DNA from: Geobacter sp. UBA6151
GTDB taxonomy: Bacteria; Desulfobacterota; Desulfuromonadia; Geobacterales; Pseudopelobacteraceae
Direction: 5' to 3'
NCBI GenBank assembly: GCA_002423105.1
Contig: DIUT01000051.1
Location: 1-64,000, forward strand
Length of the DNA: 64,000 bases
Each line of letters opens with the position of its first letter. The first letter of the stretch is position 1. The notes below the pieces were generated by a model. That model was not told where the DNA came from and did not search any database. It saw nothing but the letters and a program-made list of their open reading frames with translations. Below are positions 35,211-42,894 of this stretch, piece by piece. The translations under genes were made by a program, and so were the position numbers.

Positions 35211-37075
35211 TTCTTGAAACCATACAAACACCCGCAGACCTGAAGAAACTGCCACTGGAACAATTCTCGCCCCTGGCGGAAGAGCTGCGTGAATTTCTGT
35301 TGCAGACCGTTTCAGAAACCGGGGGCCATCTTGGCTCAAATCTCGGGGTGGTTGAACTGACACTGGCCCTGCACTACTGCTTCACCACCCCGCAGGACAA
35401 GATCATCTGGGATGTGGGACATCAGGCGTACATCCACAAAATCCTCACCGGACGCAGGGAGCGTTTTCATACCCAACGCCAGTACAAAGGGCTTTCCGGG
35501 TTTCCCAAGCGCTCTGAATCTGAACATGACGCCTTCGGCGTAGGGCACGCCTCCACCTCCATCTCCGCCGCGCTGGGCATGGCCGTGGCCTCGTCACTGG
35601 ATGGCAGGAAGAACAATGTCATTGCCGTCATCGGCGACGGCTCACTGACCGGCGGCATCGCCTTTGAAGGACTGAATCAGGCAGGGCACTTAAAGAAAAA
35701 CCTGATCGTCGTACTGAACGACAACGAGATGTCCATTTCCAAAAATGTTGGCGCTTTCTCCGCCTTTGTCTCGCGCAAGATGACCACGCAGAACTTCCGC
35801 GAGTTGAAGAAAGAAATGAAGGAGCTGCTCAACAACATTCCCAGTTTCGGCAAGGATATTCTGAAATTTGCCCGCCGCGCCGAAAACTCGCTCAAAAGCT
35901 TTCTCACACCCGGCGCACTGTTTGAGGCATTGGGCTTCGACTATATCGGCCCCATCGACGGCCACGACCTGCCCGGCCTGATCGAGATGTTTTCCAACGC
36001 GCGGGAGCTTGACGGACCGCTGCTGATCCATGTCATGACCACCAAAGGCAAAGGCTATCATCCGGCGGAAACCACACCTGACAAATTTCACGGTGTCGGT
36101 GCCTTTGACCTGTCCACCGGCAAGGCGCCATCAAAACCGACCGTCCCCTCCTACACCGAAATCTTTGGCCGTACCATGGTGGAATTGGGTAAAGCGGACC
36201 CGGCTATCGTCGCCATAACTGCCGCCATGCCGGACGGTACCGGCCTGAACTACTTTGCCGAAGCCCTGCCTGACCGTTTCTTTGACGTAGGCATCGCCGA
36301 GCAGCACGGACTCTGCTTTGCCGCCGGCCTGGCAGCAGACGGCCTCAAGCCGGTGGCCGCCATCTACTCATCCTTTGTCCAGCGCGCCTACGATCAGGTT
36401 TTTCACGATATCTGCCTGCAAAATCTGCCGGTAGTGATCGCCATGGACCGCGCCGGTCTGGTGGGAGATGACGGTCCCACCCACCACGGCGCTTTTGACC
36501 TCTCCTACCTGCGTCATCTGCCGGGACTGACCTTCATGGCCCCCAAGGATGAAAACGAGTTGCGCCATATGCTCAAAACCGCACTGGCCCTGAACGCGCC
36601 CGTTGCCATCCGCTACCCCCGCGGTGCAGGCTACGGTGTGCCGCTGGACCAGGAGCTGCGCCTGCTGCCGGTTGGCAAAGGTGATCTGCTGCGCACCGGA
36701 AACGACCTGAGCATCATCGCCATCGGCTCGACCGTCATACCGGCGCTGGAAGCAGCAGAAACACTGGCAACCCAAGGGATCGGTGCAGCGGTGGTCAACG
36801 CCCGCTTCATCAAGCCGCTGGATGAAACGCTGATCCTCGAGCAGGCCCGCTCCACCGGGCGCATCCTGACCGTGGAGGAAAACGTGCTGCAAGGCGGATT
36901 CGGCAGCGCGATTCTGGAACTGCTCCAGGATCATGGGCTGACCGGAGTGCAGGTCAGACGTCTCGGTATTCCGGACTTCTACGTTGAGCAGGGCTCTCAA
37001 GCCCAGTTGCGCAGCGACCTGGGCATTGACGCCGCAGGAATCGTTGCGGCGGCACAAGAGTTTGTAAAGAATTGA
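35207..37075 (+). CDS. dxs: 1-deoxy-D-xylulose-5-phosphate synthase
   Basis: 622 residues, a full-length thiamine-diphosphate enzyme. It condenses pyruvate and glyceraldehyde-3-phosphate in the first step of the MEP isoprenoid route. Seen: HQAYIHKILTGR, GDGSLTGGIAFEGLNQ (ThDP motif GDGx...N), NDNEMSISKNVGA, and the C-terminal transketolase parts (GIAEQHG, DRAGLVGDDGPTHHG). Its place between hpnA and hpnH suggests a copy that boosts isoprenoid supply for hopanoids; whether another dxs exists is outside the window. Confidence 0.96.
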   Translation: MILETIQTPADLKKLPLEQFSPLAEELREFLLQTVSETGGHLGSNLGVVELTLALHYCFTTPQDKIIWDVGHQAYIHKILTGRRERFHTQRQYKGLSGFPKRSESEHDAFGVGHASTSISAALGMAVASSLDGRKNNVIAVIGDGSLTGGIAFEGLNQAGHLKKNLIVVLNDNEMSISKNVGAFSAFVSRKMTTQNFRELKKEMKELLNNIPSFGKDILKFARRAENSLKSFLTPGALFEALGFDYIGPIDGHDLPGLIEMFSNARELDGPLLIHVMTTKGKGYHPAETTPDKFHGVGAFDLSTGKAPSKPTVPSYTEIFGRTMVELGKADPAIVAITAAMPDGTGLNYFAEALPDRFFDVGIAEQHGLCFAAGLAADGLKPVAAIYSSFVQRAYDQVFHDICLQNLPVVIAMDRAGLVGDDGPTHHGAFDLSYLRHLPGLTFMAPKDENELRHMLKTALALNAPVAIRYPRGAGYGVPLDQELRLLPVGKGDLLRTGNDLSIIAIGSTVIPALEAAETLATQGIGAAVVNARFIKPLDETLILEQARSTGRILTVEENVLQGGFGSAILELLQDHGLTGVQVRRLGIPDFYVEQGSQAQLRSDLGIDAAGIVAAAQEFVKN

Positions 37076-37090
37076 AAGGATTAATCATTC

Positions 37091-38092
37091 ATGCGTTTTC
37101 CCTGGCGTCTTAATTACGACCTGACCAAGTACATTGCCAAAAACCGGATCAACAAGGTGGAAAAGTTCCCGCTGGTGCTGATGTTGGAACCGACCCACCT
37201 CTGCAACCTGGCCTGTTCCGGCTGCGGCCGTATCCGTGAATACGCCGACACCATCTCTGCCATGATGTCACTGGAGGAATGCCTCCGTTCGGTTGATGAA
37301 TGTCCGGCGCCGGTGGTCACCATTACCGGTGGCGAGCCGCTCCTCTACCCACATATTTTTGAGCTGATTGACCACGTGCTGGCGCGGGGCCGTCACATCA
37401 TGTTCTGCACCAACGGCCTGTTGCTGGAACAATCCCTTGACCGGATGAAGCCCCATCCCAACTTCACCTTCAACGTGCATATGGACGGCATGGAGGAGAC
37501 CCACGACCGTATTCTGGAACGCAAGGGGGCGTTCAAGGCTGCCATAGAAGGGATCAAAGCTGCTCACGCACGGGGCTTCCGGGTCTGCACCAACACCACC
37601 ATTTTCAAGGACACCAATCTGGTGGAGATTGAAATGCTCTTTACCAAACTGGAGGAACTCGGCGTGCACGGCCTGCTGGCAGCTCCCGGTTTTAGCTACG
37701 AGGCGGTGGAAGAAGAGAAGATGTTCTTGGAACGGCTGGAAATCGAGAAGAAGTTCGTGCAGATCTACGAGATGAGCAAGAAGCACCGCTTCTGGTCAAC
37801 TCCCATGTACCTGCGCTTCCTGAAGGGAGAAAAGAAACTGCAATGCACTCCCTGGGGTAACCCGACCCGTAATCCCCAAGGCTGGAAAGCTCCATGCTAC
37901 CTGATCACCGACGGCCACTACCCCACCTTCAAGGAGTTGATGGAAAAGGTGGACTGGGATAAGTACGGCGTGGGTAAAGATTCCCGTTGCGCCCAGTGCA
38001 TGATGCACTGCGGCTTTGAACCGACCGTGGTCACCGAGGTGGGCAAGAGTCCGAAAGACATCTTTGAAATGATTCTCTGGAACTTATCTTAA
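37091..38092 (+). CDS. hpnH: Adenosyl-hopene transferase, radical SAM
   Basis: 333 residues. HpnH adds the adenosyl radical to hopene, the first step in making extended (C35) hopanoids. Radical SAM cysteines C38, C42, C45 in HLCNLACSGCGRIREY; TGGEPLLY follows, and a C-terminal Cys set is in SRCAQCMMHCGFE. Length and sequence match the family. It ends the hopanoid set and is followed by a terminator. Confidence 0.95.
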   Translation: MRFPWRLNYDLTKYIAKNRINKVEKFPLVLMLEPTHLCNLACSGCGRIREYADTISAMMSLEECLRSVDECPAPVVTITGGEPLLYPHIFELIDHVLARGRHIMFCTNGLLLEQSLDRMKPHPNFTFNVHMDGMEETHDRILERKGAFKAAIEGIKAAHARGFRVCTNTTIFKDTNLVEIEMLFTKLEELGVHGLLAAPGFSYEAVEEEKMFLERLEIEKKFVQIYEMSKKHRFWSTPMYLRFLKGEKKLQCTPWGNPTRNPQGWKAPCYLITDGHYPTFKELMEKVDWDKYGVGKDSRCAQCMMHCGFEPTVVTEVGKSPKDIFEMILWNLS

Positions 38093-38178
38093 CGATTTTG
38101 CTGCATTAGGAAGGATTGTGAAGCGTTAAGAAACATAGTTAAAAATCAGATAGTTACTATCAATATTTCATTTACTGA

Positions 38179-38216
38179 CCTGCTAACCCCTATGATAGGA
38201 TTTAGCAGGTTTTTTA
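38179..38216 (+). terminator. Rho-independent terminator after hpnH
   Basis: 8-bp stem CCTGCTAA / TTAGCAGG followed by a run of T, about 90 bases after the hpnH stop. It marks the end of the hopanoid operon and the left border of the accessory island. Confidence 0.85.
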
Positions 38217-38294
38217 TTTCAGGGCCTACCTATGACCTACCTTTTGAACTTGTCTGAGGTCAGCTTGGATATTTTAATAACACTTGATTGTGAT

Positions 38295-38314
38295 GTTATA
38301 TTTGATACTATAAC
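38295..38314. promoter_or_regulatory. Candidate hicAB operator
   Basis: Perfect arms GTTATA and TATAAC with an 8-base spacer, ending three bases before the hicA start. Its position over the promoter/start region fits autoregulation by the HicB antitoxin (inferred). Confidence 0.45.
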
Positions 38315-38317
38315 GCC

Positions 38318-38563
38318 ATGACCACCGCAGACAAAACCCTTGACCGTATGCGAAACAATCCCCGTGACTGGAGGATTGAGGACCTGCTGGCCGTAGCGGA
38401 GCGTCACGGCTTTCAGGTCCGCAACAGCGGAGGGAGTCATCATGTATTTACCGCGCCGGTGACGGGCGATAGTCTGTGCGTTCCTGCTCATCGGCCAATC
38501 AAGCCGGTGTACGTCAAGCGCTTTGTGACAATGATCGACAGCATCAGGGAGAAATCAGCATGA
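38318..38563 (+). CDS. hicA: HicA-family mRNA interferase toxin
   Basis: 81 residues with the double-stranded-RNA-binding-like HicA fold: LLAVAERHGFQVRNSGGSHHVFTAP, where the conserved His of SHHVF is catalytic in the family, and VKRFVTMID near the end. It is paired with hicB through an ATGA overlap. Confidence 0.9.
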   Translation: MTTADKTLDRMRNNPRDWRIEDLLAVAERHGFQVRNSGGSHHVFTAPVTGDSLCVPAHRPIKPVYVKRFVTMIDSIREKSA

Positions 38564-38985
38564 AGGTAAAACAGGTACAAGCGGTATCAATACCGTATCC
38601 ATTTGAGGCATACGGGCATATCATAGCCCCGCTTTCGGAGGCGGACGGCGGCGGGTATATGATTACCTTTCCCGACCTTCCCGGCTGCATGTCGGACGGT
38701 GATACCCTTGACGAAGTACTGGCCAATGGCCGTGACGCATTTAATAGCTGGATTGCAGCTCAGGTCGATATGGGCAGACCGGTGCCGGAGCCGACCAAAT
38801 ATAATGAAGAGGGCAAGCCGGTAAAATTTGTGCAACGGTTACCCCGTTCGCTTCATACTTCATTGCAGGCACGGGCAAAGGCTGAAGGGGTAAGCATGAA
38901 TACGCTGGTGTTGACCTTGCTTGCCGAAGGGCTTGGACGGCATGAAGCAGGCGCGGGGGCAAAAACTCTTAAGAAAGCAGCGTGA
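38560..38985 (+). CDS. hicB: HicB-family antitoxin
   Basis: 141 residues from ATG 38560. It has the partial RNase H-like HicB fold (GGYMITFPDLPGCMSDGDTLDEVLANGRDAFNSWI) and a C-terminal ribbon-helix-helix-like segment (RLPRSLHTSLQARAKAEGVSMNTLV) for DNA binding. It neutralises HicA and probably represses the operon. Confidence 0.9.
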   Translation: MKVKQVQAVSIPYPFEAYGHIIAPLSEADGGGYMITFPDLPGCMSDGDTLDEVLANGRDAFNSWIAAQVDMGRPVPEPTKYNEEGKPVKFVQRLPRSLHTSLQARAKAEGVSMNTLVLTLLAEGLGRHEAGAGAKTLKKAA

Positions 38986-39354
38986 CACATTCTTTCTGCC
39001 TCTTCACTGAACAACAGCACCTGATTCCTGAACATGATCTTATCCTGGAAACCCCGCTCAAACAGGTTGTTTTAGCGGGGTTTTTGTTTCTGAAAACTTG
39101 ACCCATAGCGGGTAGTACTCTATTGTTTCTCCCGCCATACATCAGCTCCATACAGGTTTTATAACAGCTTTGTTCTAACGGCCAAGCGCTGGACTGAATT
39201 GGTGCCACGCATCGCCAAGGAAAGCACTACGGCACAACCTACGCCCGCAAAGACATTACCTTTGAGTTATGCCACGCGACTCTGTGTAACACTTGTTGCC
39301 TGAACTCTTCTCCGGCGAGTTGCAGGAACGCGATTCTGAAACTGAGGAGCTTGA
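38986..39354. other. Intergenic region with hicAB terminator and a gene remnant
   Basis: About 370 bases. The left part contains the terminator at 39049-39087. The right part contains the type I specificity-gene remnant at 39269-39358. I see no intact gene; a promoter for the SIR2 gene could lie at 39090-39270, but no clear -35/-10 pair was found. Confidence 0.5.
39049..39087 (+). terminator. Rho-independent terminator after hicAB
   Basis: 10-bp stem AAACCCCGCT / AGCGGGGTTT followed by a T run, about 65 bases after the hicB stop. Confidence 0.85.
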
Positions 39355-39358
39355 ATGA
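39269..39358 (+). pseudogene. Remnant of a type I restriction specificity (HsdS) C-terminus
   Basis: One frame reads MPRDSV, a stop, then HLLPELFSGELQERDSETEELE and stop. This strongly recalls the HsdS C-terminal pattern RDTLLPKLLSGEL followed by an acidic tail. An in-frame stop (39287-39289) separates the two halves, and no upstream HsdS body is present. The final TGA overlaps the SIR2 start (ATGA), suggesting that the SIR2 gene once followed an hsdS gene directly. The similarity is judged by eye only. Confidence 0.4.
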
Positions 39359-42300
39359 AATTCGTCCGCCAAGGTCCTGACATTCCTGAACGTCTTTTAC
39401 TGGCGCATGAAGATGGACGCGTAGTGCTGTTTTGTGGGGCGGGCATTTCATATCCTGCGCGGCTCCCGGATTTTGCCGGTTTGGTGGCTAAGATATACCA
39501 ATACCTGTCTGTTACACCGAACCCGGTGCAGCAGGCCGCGATCAAAGCCGGACGGTTCGACACTGCCATCGGCCTTCTGGAAGCTGATGTAGTCGGAGGC
39601 AGAGAATCAGTGCGCCGGGCATTAGCAACTATCCTGACACCTGATCTCACAACCCCGAATGCCACCGTCACCCACGAAGCACTGCTGACACTGGCCAAGA
39701 ACCGCGAAGGCCGAACAAGACTCATCACGACTAATTTTGACCGCCTGTTTGAGCAGGTGATCGAAGTGAAGTTACTGTCAACTCCTTCTTATCAGGCTCC
39801 GTTGCTTCCTGTACCCAAAAACCGCTGGGACGGAATGGTGTATCTGCACGGACTGTTGCCAGCCACCCCCACGCCAAGCGATCTGGAGCGGCTGGTCATC
39901 TCCAGTGGCGATTTCGGGTTGGCCTATCTGGCCGAGCGATGGGCGGCGCGCTTTGTCAGCGAGCTGTTTCGCAACTACACCGTGTGCTTTGTCGGTTACA
40001 GCATCAACGATCCGGTGCTGCGCTACATGATGGACGCACTGGCCGCAGACCGGCTGTTGGGTGAATCACCACCTGAGATGTTCGCTTTTGGGAGTTTTCC
40101 CAAAGGGAGGGAAACAGAACGCGCCAATGAATGGAAGGCGAAGAACGTAACGCCCATCCTTTACCGTGAGCACCAGCACCACACCTATTTGCATAAGACA
40201 CTGCGCGCCTGGGCTGAGACCTATCGGGACGGGGTGCGCGGCAAGGAACGAATCGTAGTAGAGTCTGTTGTCGATTCCGGGCATAGTTGCAGTCGCTGGA
40301 ACGAGGTGATGCACCACCTGGCCTGCTGGCTGACCCGTCATCTCGACGACCGCCACCTGTTGATATGGCTGATCAAGCGCGGGGGGCAACTGCACGACCA
40401 ACTGGTCTGGCTGATCGAGTGTCGTCTTGCTGAATTGGCCAAGCTCAATAGCGATGGTAATACCGCCGAGTTGGCGCGTATTCGCGCAAACTCGCCGAAT
40501 GCTATTCCTCGTCCCACTATGCGAACACTCTGGCGCTTGCTACTTACCGGTCGCGTGAAATCCGGTGCGTGCGACTTGAATCTCTACCATTGGCACGACC
40601 AATTCAAGACCGACGGGCTCTCTGCCAGTGTCCGCATCGCCCTGCGCGAAGCCCTGACGCCGCGCGTTTCGTTGCGCGAGCCATTCCGCTGGCCGGGTGA
40701 GGATGATGGGAACCCCGAGCCAGAGCGGGTCAAGGACTTGGTCGAATGGGAGATAGTGCTTACTGCTGATCACGTCCATTCCGACCTGCGCGATCTGTCC
40801 GAGGATAAACGCTGGACGATCATACTGCCGGAGTTGCTGGATGATTTCAGCACTTTGTTGCGCGATGCGTTTGACCTGATGCGTGAACTCGGCGGTGCGG
40901 ATGAAAAGAGTGACAATTCCTATGTGCATCAACCTTCAATAGGCAAACACCCACAGAACAAGGATTTCCACGACTGGACGGCACTGATTGAATTGGCCCG
41001 TGATGCTTGGCTGGCCAAGGCTGCACAGTCGCCGGAACAAGCAAGGATCGCTGCCGAGGCCTGGGCATACACACCCTATCCTTTGTTCCGACGTCTCGCG
41101 TTTTTTGCCGCAACGGAAGGGCACGTCATTCCCCATCGACTCGCTCTCAACTGGCTGCTGGCAGATGATCACTGGTGGCTGTGGTCTCTGGAAACCAAGC
41201 GCGAGACGATACGTTTGCTGATAGCCTTGGCACCTCAGTTGACCAGGACAATGTTGGCCGAGTTGGAGCAGGTCATTCTTTCCGGGCCACCCCGCGCCAT
41301 GTACCGGGATGATATTGAGTCAGACGATTGGAATCAGATTGTGGACCGGGAAATCTGGCTGCGCCTAGCAAAAATCGCAGAAACTACTACAGCCTTGGGT
41401 GCGGCTGCTCAAAAACGGTTGTATGCTCTTTCCTCCCTTTATCCTGATTTAAAGCTGTCAGCAGATCAAAGCGACGAATTTTCCTTCTGGATGGGTGTTG
41501 GCGACGAATGGCGCGAGTTCACACCTACGCCGCGTTGCCGCCGAGAGCTAATCGAACGACTCAGACAGCAACCTACAACAAACCATTGGCAGGAAGATGA
41601 CTGGCGTAAACGCTGCAGTGACAACTTTGCCACCACTGCCTGCACCTTGTACGCTTTGACCAAGGAGGGAATCTGGCCGGTCGAACGCTGGCGCAGTGCT
41701 CTGCAAGCTTGGTCTGAAGAAAAGTTACTTGTTCGTTCGTGGCGCTACATGGCACCGGTCTTAATGGGCATTCCGGATGAGGTGCTGCAAAATCTCGCCC
41801 ACAGTGTAACTTGGTGGCTGCAATCAATTGCCAAAACCTTTCAACGCCATGAAGCGTATTTTTGGGCGCTTGCAAAACGCATCTTACAGTTGGATTTTGA
41901 GGACGATGGTGACACCGATGATCCTGTCTTCCGCGCTATCAATCATCCGGTGGGCCATGTGACAGAGGCACTGCTGCGCTGGTGGTATCGTCAGACGCCT
42001 GAGGATGGACAAGGGCTGCCCGAAAACATTAAGCATATCTTCTCAAAGCTTTGCGATACACAGATTGGAAAATTCAGGCACGGTCGGCTGTTGCTGGCAA
42101 CCCATGCCATAGCCTTGTTCCGTGTAGACAGAAATTGGGCAACGCTGTACCTGCTGCCGCTGTTCGACTGGCACTGTTCCGAAACCGAGGCTCGCGCTGC
42201 GTGGAAAGGTTTTTTATGGTCGCCACGTCTGTATCACCCATTGATGGAACTGCTCAAGCCCGCCTTCCTTGATACAGCGAATCACTATACAGAGCTGGGT

Positions 42301-42861
42301 AAACACAACGGACAATACGTATCGTTGCTAACATATGCTGCTCTCGATCCGGGAGATACGTTTACCACCGCTCAACTAGCTACTGTAATCCGTACTCTGC
42401 CATCCGATGGCCAGCATGAAGCAATCAAAGCTCTGATGCGGACGCTGGAGGGAGCTGGCAACCAACGGGAGGACTATTGGAAAAACCGAATTCAGCCGTT
42501 TTGGGAAAGAATCTGGCCAAAGTCTAACAAGTTGGTATCGAACAGCAACGCCGAATCACTGGCTCGACTGTGCATAGCAGCGGGTCAAGAATTTCCGTCG
42601 GCAATTTCAGTGATCGGGAAATGGCTACGGCCAGTTAAGTATCCACACTACGTTATTTGCCGGTTGCGTGAATCTGGGTTCTCTGCCCAATTTCCTAAAT
42701 CAGCCTTGAGTTTGCTGGATGCCGTCTTGTCTGATGAGTCCTCAGGGCCGTTTCAAGAGTTGCGTGAATGTTTGGACGCTATCGTTCAGGCGATGCCGAG
42801 TTTATGCCAAGATCACAGGCTCATAAGGTTGGATGAATTTTCACGGCAACACGGGAGTTAA
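39355..42861 (+). CDS. SIR2-domain protein with long C-terminal region, candidate antiphage effector
   Basis: 1168 residues. The N-terminal ~270 form a SIR2-like NAD-binding domain: VLFCGAGIS (24-32), ITTNFDRLFE with N127 and D129, YLHG with His165, and CFVGYSINDPVLRYMM. Defence sirtuins of this type (DSR, ThsA groups) hydrolyse NAD when phage is sensed. The remaining ~900 residues are mostly helical with many Trp and recognisable in no family known to me; they may sense or oligomerise. It overlaps the end of an HsdS remnant, and the helicase gene follows after 33 bases, so the two are probably co-expressed. Confidence 0.8.
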   Translation: MKFVRQGPDIPERLLLAHEDGRVVLFCGAGISYPARLPDFAGLVAKIYQYLSVTPNPVQQAAIKAGRFDTAIGLLEADVVGGRESVRRALATILTPDLTTPNATVTHEALLTLAKNREGRTRLITTNFDRLFEQVIEVKLLSTPSYQAPLLPVPKNRWDGMVYLHGLLPATPTPSDLERLVISSGDFGLAYLAERWAARFVSELFRNYTVCFVGYSINDPVLRYMMDALAADRLLGESPPEMFAFGSFPKGRETERANEWKAKNVTPILYREHQHHTYLHKTLRAWAETYRDGVRGKERIVVESVVDSGHSCSRWNEVMHHLACWLTRHLDDRHLLIWLIKRGGQLHDQLVWLIECRLAELAKLNSDGNTAELARIRANSPNAIPRPTMRTLWRLLLTGRVKSGACDLNLYHWHDQFKTDGLSASVRIALREALTPRVSLREPFRWPGEDDGNPEPERVKDLVEWEIVLTADHVHSDLRDLSEDKRWTIILPELLDDFSTLLRDAFDLMRELGGADEKSDNSYVHQPSIGKHPQNKDFHDWTALIELARDAWLAKAAQSPEQARIAAEAWAYTPYPLFRRLAFFAATEGHVIPHRLALNWLLADDHWWLWSLETKRETIRLLIALAPQLTRTMLAELEQVILSGPPRAMYRDDIESDDWNQIVDREIWLRLAKIAETTTALGAAAQKRLYALSSLYPDLKLSADQSDEFSFWMGVGDEWREFTPTPRCRRELIERLRQQPTTNHWQEDDWRKRCSDNFATTACTLYALTKEGIWPVERWRSALQAWSEEKLLVRSWRYMAPVLMGIPDEVLQNLAHSVTWWLQSIAKTFQRHEAYFWALAKRILQLDFEDDGDTDDPVFRAINHPVGHVTEALLRWWYRQTPEDGQGLPENIKHIFSKLCDTQIGKFRHGRLLLATHAIALFRVDRNWATLYLLPLFDWHCSETEARAAWKGFLWSPRLYHPLMELLKPAFLDTANHYTELGKHNGQYVSLLTYAALDPGDTFTTAQLATVIRTLPSDGQHEAIKALMRTLEGAGNQREDYWKNRIQPFWERIWPKSNKLVSNSNAESLARLCIAAGQEFPSAISVIGKWLRPVKYPHYVICRLRESGFSAQFPKSALSLLDAVLSDESSGPFQELRECLDAIVQAMPSLCQDHRLIRLDEFSRQHGS

Positions 42862-42894
42862 CGATGGGTATGGCTCGAAGGAATAAATCTGACA

